A stretch of 19,080 nucleotides of DNA. It comes from an uncultured Collinsella sp. (lineage in GTDB: Bacteria > Actinomycetota > Coriobacteriia > Coriobacteriales > Coriobacteriaceae). Positions 13,550 to 19,080 of the stretch are shown one piece after another (position 1 is the first letter of the stretch; every line of letters begins with the position of its first letter). A program made the translations under genes and the position numbers. Location: contig CABRHS010000023.1 in assembly GCA_902470815.1 (NCBI GenBank), positions 1-19,080 of the forward strand. Direction: 5' to 3'. The notes beneath the pieces are model-generated. The model was not told the DNA's origin, did not search any database, and saw only the letters and a list, made by a program, of their open reading frames with translations.

Positions 13550-15127
13550 ATGGCTGTGTGGCGAAGAGGAACAAAGGCGGCCGTCGCCGTGTTCGCGGCG
13601 GTGTTCGCGTTGTGCGCGGCGGTGCTCGCGCCCGCGCGCGTCGCTGCGCTCGAGGCGCCCGAGCCGCACCCCGTCGAGCTGACGGCAGAGGGCAGCGCGC
13701 GGGTCGATGGGGCGACGTTCGGCGTCAACGGGTTCGAACGGCTCGCCAAGGGCACGGCCCGTGCGGCGGATGGCATGCCGGAGGGCTATCGCCTGCCCAT
13801 CTCCGATGCCGCGAGCTTGGTGGTCGTCAGCACTCCCGACGAGGTCCTCGTGCATGTGGACCATGCCGCGGCGGCGGGGCAGGGTGTTGAGAGTCCCTCC
13901 GCGTCGGACCTGCCCGCCCTCTGGTCGATGGTCTGCGCCCTCGACGAGGCCCACAGCATGGGCGGCGCCCTCCTCTCCGAGTCCGATGCGCCTGTCACGC
14001 TGGTGGAGGGCGACGAGCATGTGGCCGGGGCGTTCCGATATCGCTTCGATGCTCGCGACCGCGACGGTGCGCGCTATGTGACCGTGACGCTCGCCGATGC
14101 ACCCGAGGGGGCCGGTGGCCTCGATGCCGCGCGCGCCGCCGGTGTCGATTTGGGCGACGGTGTGTTGTGGTGCGATTTCGCGGAGCTCGTCCACGCCGGC
14201 GCGGTGGCTACAGATGAGGCTGAGGGGCCGGTGGGCGAGGCCCTCGCGTCCCTCTCATCCATCGACTATCGCCCGTTTTGGGTGTCACTCAAGACGAGCG
14301 GGCTGGCCCTCGCGATCTCCTTCGCGCTGGGGCTCCTCGCCGCGTGGCGCGTCATGGGGGCGTCAAGCCGCCTCAAGGGGGTGCTCGACTCGGTGTTCAC
14401 CATTCCCATGGTGCTGCCGCCCACCGTGTGCGGTTTCCTGCTGCTCCTGCTCTTCGGACGGTCCACGGGCGTGGGGCGCTGGCTGATCGCACACGGCGTG
14501 TCCCTGGTCTTTACCTGGCAGGCCGCGGTGATATCCGCCGTGGTGGTGAGCTTCCCGCTCGTGTACCGCACGGCGCTCGGCGCGTTCGAGTCGCTGGACG
14601 GACGCATGATCGACGCCGCGCGAACCCTGGGCTGGTCCGAGGCGCGCATTTTCCGCAGCCTTATGATGCCGTTGGCCTGGCCGTCCATCGCCGCGGGTAC
14701 GGTGCTCGCCTTCGCCCGTGCCATGGGCGAATTCGGGTGCACGCTGTTCTTCGCCGGCAACTATGCGGGCATCACGCAGACCATCCCCATCGCGATTTAT
14801 TTCGAGTGGATGGGAGGCAACACATCGGTCGCGCTGTTCTGGGTGCTGGTCGTGATCGCGTTCAGCTTCCTGGTGGTATGGGGAATCAACGCGTACACGG
14901 CGCGTCGCCAGGGATATCGCGCGGGGGTCGGCGGATGCGCCGGCGGGCGCGCCGTCGCTTTCGGCCGCGTCCGAGCGGCGGGTGGCCCTGGGGTGCGCGC
15001 TCTCTCGCGACGCGGGCCGTTCCCGGGCGCCGGCGCCCCCGACGATGATTTGGATTCCACCGGCGGCGATGCGATCGGCATCGACTCGCGCGCGCTGCGC
15101 GAGCTGTTTGAGGATGGTGCGGCATGA
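13550..15127 (+). CDS. modB: Molybdate ABC transporter permease with large extra N-terminal domain
   Basis: 525 aa, more than twice the usual ModB length (about 220-270). Residues 242-449 are an ordinary ModB: membrane segments start at PFWVSLKTSG, the EAA-type cytoplasmic loop is RTLGWSEARIFRSLMMPLAWPS, and MGEFGCTLFFAGN followed by TQTIPIAIY is diagnostic. Before this is a signal-like hydrophobic segment (about 10-34) and then some 200 mostly polar residues that should lie outside the membrane and that I do not recognise. After the last helix about 75 residues rich in Gly, Arg and then Asp/Glu form a cytoplasmic tail. GCAGGAG lies about nine bases before the ATG. The stop overlaps modC by four bases (ATGA). 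Nothing suggests a frameshift between the parts. Confidence 0.9.
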   Translation: MAVWRRGTKAAVAVFAAVFALCAAVLAPARVAALEAPEPHPVELTAEGSARVDGATFGVNGFERLAKGTARAADGMPEGYRLPISDAASLVVVSTPDEVLVHVDHAAAAGQGVESPSASDLPALWSMVCALDEAHSMGGALLSESDAPVTLVEGDEHVAGAFRYRFDARDRDGARYVTVTLADAPEGAGGLDAARAAGVDLGDGVLWCDFAELVHAGAVATDEAEGPVGEALASLSSIDYRPFWVSLKTSGLALAISFALGLLAAWRVMGASSRLKGVLDSVFTIPMVLPPTVCGFLLLLLFGRSTGVGRWLIAHGVSLVFTWQAAVISAVVVSFPLVYRTALGAFESLDGRMIDAARTLGWSEARIFRSLMMPLAWPSIAAGTVLAFARAMGEFGCTLFFAGNYAGITQTIPIAIYFEWMGGNTSVALFWVLVVIAFSFLVVWGINAYTARRQGYRAGVGGCAGGRAVAFGRVRAAGGPGVRALSRRGPFPGAGAPDDDLDSTGGDAIGIDSRALRELFEDGAA

Positions 15128-16191
15128 GCCTGAGCATGGCGATCAAGAAGCGGTACCCGGGGTTCACCCTCGACGTCGAGCTCGAGGCGGAGGAGGAGCG
15201 CGTGGCCCTGCTCGGCGCCTCCGGTTGCGGCAAGAGCCTCACGCTGCGCTGCATCGCCGGCGTCGAGGCGCCCGACGAGGGTCATATCGTGGTGAACGGC
15301 GTGACGTTCTTCGACTCCCGCTCGGGCGTCGACCTCTCGCCACAGGAGCGCAAGACGGCCCTGTTGTTCCAGAATTACCAGCTCTTCCCCCACATGACGG
15401 CCCTTCAGAACGTGTGCGCGGGCATGCCCGGGCCCGCCCGCGATGACCGGGCATTGCGGTTCCTCGAGATTTTCGGCGTTTCCACCCTCGCCGGCCGCTA
15501 TCCATCGCAGCTCTCCGGGGGTCAGCAGCAGCGCGTGGCGCTCGCCCGCATGCTCGCCGCGCGTCCGGGGATCCTCATGTTCGACGAGCCGTTCTCCGCT
15601 CTCGACTCCTACCTCAAGAGCGCGTTGGAGCAGAACTTGCTCGACGTGTTCTCTGTGGTCAATCGCACGGTGCTTTACGTGAGCCACGATATCGACGAGG
15701 CGTGCCGCCTGTGCGATCGCATCTGCGTGATGCATGACGGCCATGTGGAGGAAGGCGGTACCGCCGAGGAGCTCATGGCTCGTCCCCGCACCCTGGCGGG
15801 GATGCGTCTCACGGGATGCAAGAACACCTCGAGGGCACGCCGCGTGTCGGCAACTGAGGTCGAGGCGCTTGATTGGGGCATGACGTTCGACGCCGGCCGC
15901 GAGGTGCCCGGCGATGTGGCGTATGTGGGCGTGCGCGCGCGGCACATCCACCGCGACCGCGAGCGGGGTGGCGGTGAGCGGGGGCGCAACAGCTTCGATC
16001 TGCATGTGGTGCGCGTGAGCGATGCGCGCTTCGAACGCCTGGTGCTGCTCGAGCCGCCGTGCGAGGGCTCGCGTGCGCGCATCCAGTGGAAGGTCGACAA
16101 GCTCGACACGCCGCAAGACGAGTGGCCGCGGGCGGGGGAGACCCTGCGCCTGCATTTCGACGCGAGCAGGCTGCTGCTTGTCTCGCGCTGA
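15124..16191 (+). CDS. modC: Molybdate ABC transporter ATP-binding protein
   Basis: 355-aa ATPase of the molybdate importer. Walker A is GASGCGKS (residues 31-38), the Q-loop lies in FQNYQLFPHM (81-90), the signature LSGGQ is at 129-133, Walker B ILMFDEP is at 149-155 and the H-loop histidine is H187. The C-terminal region (about 230-355) is in the place of the MopI/TOBE domain that senses molybdate in ModC, but its sequence is Arg-rich and diverged, with a charged insert (RDRERGGGERGR), so molybdate binding there is uncertain. The start ATG overlaps the modB stop, pointing to translational coupling. The next genes are convergent tRNAs, with a terminator hairpin between. Confidence 0.93.
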   Translation: MSLSMAIKKRYPGFTLDVELEAEEERVALLGASGCGKSLTLRCIAGVEAPDEGHIVVNGVTFFDSRSGVDLSPQERKTALLFQNYQLFPHMTALQNVCAGMPGPARDDRALRFLEIFGVSTLAGRYPSQLSGGQQQRVALARMLAARPGILMFDEPFSALDSYLKSALEQNLLDVFSVVNRTVLYVSHDIDEACRLCDRICVMHDGHVEEGGTAEELMARPRTLAGMRLTGCKNTSRARRVSATEVEALDWGMTFDAGREVPGDVAYVGVRARHIHRDRERGGGERGRNSFDLHVVRVSDARFERLVLLEPPCEGSRARIQWKVDKLDTPQDEWPRAGETLRLHFDASRLLLVSR

Positions 16192-16269
16192 CGAGCCGGT
16201 GTCTCGATTCCGCCGGTCTGCTGCATGGCTCGAAAGCCGCAATGCCCACAATCGCCGCATAAAACAAAA

Positions 16270-16298
16270 CAGGTCAGAGTTTTAACTACTCTGACCTG
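16270..16298. terminator. Bidirectional terminator between modC and the tRNA pair
   Basis: CAGGTCAGAGT (16270-16280) and ACTCTGACCTG (16288-16298) form a perfect 11-bp stem with a 7-base loop. On the minus strand it is followed by TTTTGTTTT, a good T-tract for ending the tRNA transcript. On the plus strand CGTCTTTT follows, which could also end the mod transcript. Confidence 0.85.
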
Positions 16299-16308
16299 CG
16301 TCTTTTCC

Positions 16309-16382
16309 TGGAGCGGGCGACGGGAGTCGAACCCGCCTCATCAGCTTGGAAGGCTGAGGTTCTACCGATGAACTACGCCCGC
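16309..16382 (-). tRNA. tRNA-Gly (anticodon TCC)
   Basis: A 74-nt cloverleaf on the minus strand including an encoded CCA. The acceptor arm GCGGGCG (16382-16376) pairs with CGCCCGC (16319-16313), followed by discriminator T and CCA. The TTCGACTCC-type T arm is present, and the anticodon loop CTTCCAA places TCC at 16350-16348, reading GGA/GGN glycine codons. It lies five bases downstream of tRNA-Pro and shares its promoter. Confidence 0.97.
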
Positions 16383-16387
16383 GTATG

Positions 16388-16464
16388 TGGTCGGGACGAC
16401 AGGATTTGAACCTGCGACATCCTGCTCCCAAAGCAGGCGCGCTACCGAACTGCGCCACGTCCCG
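16388..16464 (-). tRNA. tRNA-Pro (anticodon TGG)
   Basis: A 77-nt cloverleaf on the minus strand with CCA encoded. The acceptor CGGGACG (16464-16458) pairs with CGTCCCG (16398-16392), with discriminator A. The T arm has GGTTCAAATCC and the anticodon loop TTTGGGA gives TGG at 16430-16428. It is the first gene of a two-tRNA transcript with tRNA-Gly. Confidence 0.97.
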
Positions 16465-16515
16465 AAGGTGCTGAGCAGCCGGGTGTGAAACCCTGCTTGT
16501 CCCAATGCGTTGGCA

Positions 16516-16544
16516 ATTATAGAGTACCGTGGCGACTTCGGCAA
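16516..16544 (-). promoter_or_regulatory. Promoter of the tRNA-Pro/tRNA-Gly operon
   Basis: On the minus strand TTGCCG (16544-16539), a 17-base spacer and a perfect TATAAT (16521-16516) form a near-consensus promoter. It lies about 50 bases before tRNA-Pro. A 22-base palindrome (16541-16562) overlaps the -35. Confidence 0.8.
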
Positions 16545-16562
16545 CGGGCCGGGGCCCGTTGC
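16541..16562. repeat. 22-base palindrome over the tRNA promoter -35
   Basis: GCAACGGGCC and GGCCCGTTGC are perfect 10-base arms separated by GG. It overlaps four bases of the -35 of the tRNA promoter and lies about 180 bases upstream of gdhA. It could be a protein-binding site for either direction. Confidence 0.7.
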
Positions 16563-16577
16563 GGCCCAATCGCGTGC

Positions 16578-16675
16578 TTCTGCATAAAACTGCCAGGGTT
16601 GACGGCGGACTTTTGCCCGGCAACATTTTCATCATGTTGCGGTAACCATTGGGAAACCTGGTGCGTTCTGCATAA
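16578..16675 (+). promoter_or_regulatory. gdhA upstream region: direct and inverted repeats, promoter candidate
   Basis: TTCTGCATAA occurs exactly twice (16578-16587 and 16666-16675), each copy preceded by GTGC within one base. Between them GCAACAT (16620-16626) and ATGTTGC (16634-16640) form a perfect 7-bp inverted repeat with a 7-base gap, operator-like. TTGACG at 16599-16604 with AACATT 17 bases later is one possible promoter. TACTAT at about 16694-16699 is another -10 candidate. Nitrogen control of gdhA would fit but is inferred. Confidence 0.45.
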
Positions 16676-16739
16676 GCGCTTTATCCGGGGGTAGTACTAT
16701 ATGCATCGCAACAGTGATTTCGCCAATTTGGAGGTTTCC

Positions 16740-18095
16740 ATGACCTACTCCGAGAGGGTCATCGCCGAGCTGCACGAGCGCTACGCCGATCAGCCCGAAT
16801 TCATCCAGGCCGCCGATGAGGTCCTCACCTCGATCGCGCCCGCCGTCGACAACGAGCCCGCCTATGAGGAGGCCGCGCTGCTCGAGCGCCTGGTCGAGCC
16901 CGAGCGCGTGGTCATGTTCCGTGTCCCGTGGGTCGACGACGAGGGCAAGTGCCAGGTCAATCGCGGCTATCGCGTCGAGTTCAATTCCGCTATCGGACCT
17001 TACAAGGGCGGCATCCGCTTCAATCCCACGGTGACCCTCGGCATGCTCAAGTTCCTGGGCTTCGAGCAGATCTTCAAGAACGCTCTCACCACGCTGCCCA
17101 TGGGCGGCGGCAAGGGCGGCTCGGACTTCGACCCCAAGGGCAAGTCCAACAACGAGATCATGCGCTTCTGTCAGTCGTTCATGACCGAGCTGTATCGCCA
17201 TATCGGCCCCAACACCGATGTTCCCGCCGGCGACCTGGGCGTGGGCGGTCGCGAGGTTGGGTACATGTTCGGCCAGTACAAGCGCCTTAAGAACGAGTTC
17301 ACCGGTGTGCTCACCGGCAAGGGGCTGTCTTTTGGCGGATCGCTCGCCCGCACCGAGGCGACCGGCTACGGCCTGGCTTACTTCGTTGACGAGTACCTCA
17401 AGTGCCATGGTGAGTCCTTCGAGGGCAAGAAGGTCGTCGTTCACGGCTCGGGTAACGTTGCCATCTACGCCATCCAGGAGGTCTCCCAGCTTGGCGGCAA
17501 GGTCATCGCGGCTTCCGATACCAAGGGTTGGATCGAGGATCCCGAGGGCATCGACTACAAGATCCTCGAGGACATCTACAACAAGAAGCGCTCCGGCAAG
17601 GATCACGGCGTGAGCCTCGCCATGTATGCGGACGCTCGTCCTGGCGCCGTTTGGCATGCCGAGGACGGCCGCGGCGTGTGGAAGCTCCCGTGCGACATCG
17701 CGCTGCCCTGCGCGCGCGAGAACACGCTGCTGCTCGAGGACGCCGAGGCCCTCGTGGCCAACGGTTGCAAGGTGGTGGGCGAGGGCGCCAACATGCCCAC
17801 GACCACCGATGCCACGAATTACCTCATCGAGCACGGCGTCGCCTTCATGCCCGGCAAGGCCGCGAACGCCGGCGGCGTGGCGACCTCCGGTCTTGAGATG
17901 AGCCAGAACGCCGGCCACATCTCCTGGACCTTCGAGGAGGTCGACGCCAAGCTCGAGGGCATCATGCGCGGCATCTACCATGCTTGTGATGACGCCGCCA
18001 CCGCCTACGGTTTTGAAGGCAATTACATGGTGGGCGCAAACATCGCGGGCTTCAAGAAGGTCGCCGATGCCATGATGGCCCAGGGAATCGTGTAA
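16740..18095 (+). CDS. gdhA: NADP-type glutamate dehydrogenase
   Basis: 451-aa hexameric glutamate dehydrogenase, which forms glutamate from 2-oxoglutarate and ammonium. The glutamate-site lysines K89, K113 and catalytic K125 (in PMGGGKGGSDFDPKGKS) and the catalytic aspartate D165 fall at or near the numbering of the E. coli/Clostridium enzymes. The dinucleotide fold has GSGNVA at 236-241. The length and sequence match the ~450-aa class, mostly NADP-linked. The start ATG at 16740 follows GGAGG with five bases between; an ATG at 16701 in frame is too far upstream and lacks a ribosome site. The gene is monocistronic, ended by the strong terminator at 18138-18182. Cofactor preference is inferred. 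Confidence 0.95.
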   Translation: MTYSERVIAELHERYADQPEFIQAADEVLTSIAPAVDNEPAYEEAALLERLVEPERVVMFRVPWVDDEGKCQVNRGYRVEFNSAIGPYKGGIRFNPTVTLGMLKFLGFEQIFKNALTTLPMGGGKGGSDFDPKGKSNNEIMRFCQSFMTELYRHIGPNTDVPAGDLGVGGREVGYMFGQYKRLKNEFTGVLTGKGLSFGGSLARTEATGYGLAYFVDEYLKCHGESFEGKKVVVHGSGNVAIYAIQEVSQLGGKVIAASDTKGWIEDPEGIDYKILEDIYNKKRSGKDHGVSLAMYADARPGAVWHAEDGRGVWKLPCDIALPCARENTLLLEDAEALVANGCKVVGEGANMPTTTDATNYLIEHGVAFMPGKAANAGGVATSGLEMSQNAGHISWTFEEVDAKLEGIMRGIYHACDDAATAYGFEGNYMVGANIAGFKKVADAMMAQGIV

Positions 18096-18137
18096 TCTGG
18101 CGCTTGGACTATCGCAGATTCGTAGTCTCCTTAGCTG

Positions 18138-18182
18138 CCTCCCGCAAGCTCCCGTTCTCGGGCCCGCTTGCGGGAGGTTTTT
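18138..18182 (+). terminator. Intrinsic terminator of gdhA
   Basis: CCTCCCGCAAGC (18138-18149) and GCTTGCGGGAGG (18166-18177) form a perfect 12-bp stem with a further small CCCG/CGGG stem in the loop, followed by TTTTT. Confidence 0.93.
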
Positions 18183-18545
18183 GCGTACGATTCACGTCGT
18201 CCATCGACTCTGCTTGAGCGTCGATTGCCAAATTCAGAACTTGTGTAACGGGGCTCGTGCATCGAGAGGCTGGATTGGCCGCTTTTCTGTCTTTTGCGCC
18301 GTGTTCACGTCAAGTCAGAAGCGCTATCAGGTCTTTGAGGGGCCGCATCGGGTCTATCGGGACCCAATGCGGCATCAGTGCGGTTACACATCTTGAAAAT
18401 TTGTCATTTGTTCGCCGATTCGGAGCCTGGCTGGCTCCATTTCCTGGTCGACCCCAAGGGCCTTCCTCAATTCGGCGAGTAGGGTGACCCGTCTTTCTTG
18501 ATATGAATATGAAGTCGCTCGAGGTCTGAAATATCTGCCAGCTCG
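18183..18545. other. Gene-poor stretch with one hairpin and short protein-like fragments
   Basis: About 360 bases with no gene I can support; composition is less GC-biased than the neighbours. GCCGCAT-C-GGGTC (18342-18354) and its complement (18361-18373) form a 13-bp inverted repeat with one mismatch and no T-run. On the minus strand, frame codons at 18386-18545 end in TAA and include LLAELRKALGVDQEME, which has coding-like third positions. On the plus strand a frame ending in TAG at 18480-18482 reads WLHFLVDPKGLPQFGE. Both may be remnants of decayed genes; neither has a start with a ribosome site. Confidence 0.5.
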
Positions 18546-18860
18546 CTAATACATCATGCGTGCCACGGTTTCCGCGGCGTTTCTTCCATGGGCCCGTGCG
18601 GCCCCTGCGCGGTATTCTTCGAGCTCCTCAGCGAGACCGAGCAGCTCCTCGAACGTCAGGGAAGGCGCCAGGTCGAGCATGAGGGCGGCAGGGGACAAGC
18701 TGCATGCTCCCTCGCCGATGCGCATGAGCGCCCCCTCTCCGAGGGAGCTGATGACGCGAACGGCGCCGAGCTCGAAACCGTCGATCTCCCCGTCTTTGTG
18801 CAGGTGCCGTGCGCCCCGGCATGCGCTTTGACGCTCCCGCGCATGACCGTGACCTTTTTG
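18546..18860 (-). pseudogene. Decayed reading frame (C-terminal remnant), unknown family
   Basis: A 104-codon open frame on the minus strand with strongly GC-rich third positions that reads like real protein: LHKDGEIDGFELGAVRVISS, then FEELLGLAEELEEYRAG, ending ARMMY before TAG (18548-18546). Upstream it runs straight into TAA TAG at about 18866-18861 with no ATG, GTG or TTG start near its beginning, so the N-terminal part seems lost. The tRNA-Leu gene begins 28 bases beyond. An internal ATG at 18725 with GGAGAGGGGG just upstream could still give a 59-aa protein. I do not recognise the family. Alternatively the whole is a short live gene starting at 18725. Confidence 0.5.
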
Positions 18861-18867
18861 CTATTAT
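18859..18867 (+). promoter_or_regulatory. Extended -10 of the tRNA-Leu promoter
   Basis: TGCTATTAT (18859-18867) is an extended -10 about 20 bases before the tRNA. TTGACG at 18828-18833 is too distant (28 bases) to be a normal -35. Confidence 0.5.
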
Positions 18868-18887
18868 GTTCGCCTGTGTGACCATCT

Positions 18888-18971
<84 letters not shown>

Positions 18972-18995
18972 CACAGCACAAGGTACCAAAGGGGC

Positions 18996-19026
18996 CCCGG
19001 CACCCGCACCAATGCCGGGCTTGTCT
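18996..19026 (+). terminator. Weak hairpin between tRNA-Leu and the next gene
   Basis: CCCGGCA (18996-19002) pairs with TGCCGGG (19013-19019), followed by CTTGTCTT. The T-tract is poor, so it may only partly stop the tRNA transcript and allow readthrough into the following gene. Confidence 0.4.
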
Positions 19027-19039
19027 TAGAGGAGGAACG

Positions 19040-19080
19040 TTGAACATCACTTCTGACGTGAAGGACGCCAAGCTCACCGC
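19040..19080 (+). CDS. tig: Start of a gene, probably trigger factor (partial, runs off right edge)
   Basis: Only 13 full codons are visible: TTG-initiated MNITSDVKDAKLTA. AGGAGG at 19030-19035 lies four bases before the TTG, which decides the start because no ATG is in frame. The short sequence resembles the beta-strand start of trigger factor (ribosome-associated chaperone), and a tRNA-Leu gene just upstream of tig-clpP-clpX is common in related genomes. The name rests on this context and a few residues, so it is tentative. Confidence 0.45.
   Translation, partial: MNITSDVKDAKLT

Noticed and set aside
14797..16260. Long minus-strand open frame opposite modC
   Set aside because: It is antisense to an unambiguous ABC ATPase and its protein has no recognisable motifs; the high GC removes stop codons by chance.

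Overview
The window is a stretch of GC-rich bacterial chromosome. It looks like an anaerobic Coriobacteriia (Actinomycetota), close to Collinsella or Olsenella. The grounds are the very high GC at third codon positions, an E. coli-like NADP-type glutamate dehydrogenase, and an rnpB/tRNA/likely tig housekeeping context. This placement is inferred from overall style, not from a marker search. No phage genes, insertion sequences or CRISPR arrays are visible.

Layout. Bases 1-641 (minus) hold the 5' part of a PiT-type phosphate transporter. Behind its promoter region lies rnpB (minus, 822-1186), then a large nested inverted repeat. A run of ordinary metabolic genes follows: yigZ/IMPACT (+), a cysteine-rich C_GCAxxG_C_C protein (-), and metY (+) followed 10 bp later by a bacterial-type poly(ADP-ribose) glycohydrolase (+). 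Next come a nitroreductase (+), a lysophospholipase-like alpha/beta hydrolase (+) and xanthine phosphoribosyltransferase (+). An ArfB-like release factor (+) overlaps by one base a tiny EF-hand membrane protein. Facing these is a translationally coupled minus-strand pair: a CLC family member of the fluoride-exporter type and a diacylglycerol-kinase-like lipid kinase.

Bases 10481-16191 are a molybdenum block: moeA and a mogA/moaB-type gene (molybdopterin and molybdate insertion), then modA, modB and modC (molybdate ABC importer). The import genes have their own AT-rich promoter just after mog. There is a hairpin at the very start of the modA leader and a second terminator-like hairpin between modA and modB. 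ModB is unusual: it carries about 240 extra N-terminal residues and about 75 extra C-terminal residues. Together the block would import molybdate and place it on molybdopterin for anaerobic oxidoreductases, none of which is encoded here.

Bases 16309-16464 hold tRNA-Pro(TGG) and tRNA-Gly(TCC) on the minus strand, with a near-consensus promoter and a shared terminator. gdhA follows on the plus strand with repeat motifs upstream and a strong terminator. About 700 bp then holds only gene-like remnants, followed by tRNA-Leu(TAG) and the first codons of a gene that is probably tig (trigger factor).

The points most worth a second look are the ModB extra domain, the nested inverted repeat next to rnpB, the release factor/EF-hand gene pair, the mod leader hairpin and direct repeats, the Pho-box-like repeats before the phosphate transporter, and the decayed reading frame before tRNA-Leu.
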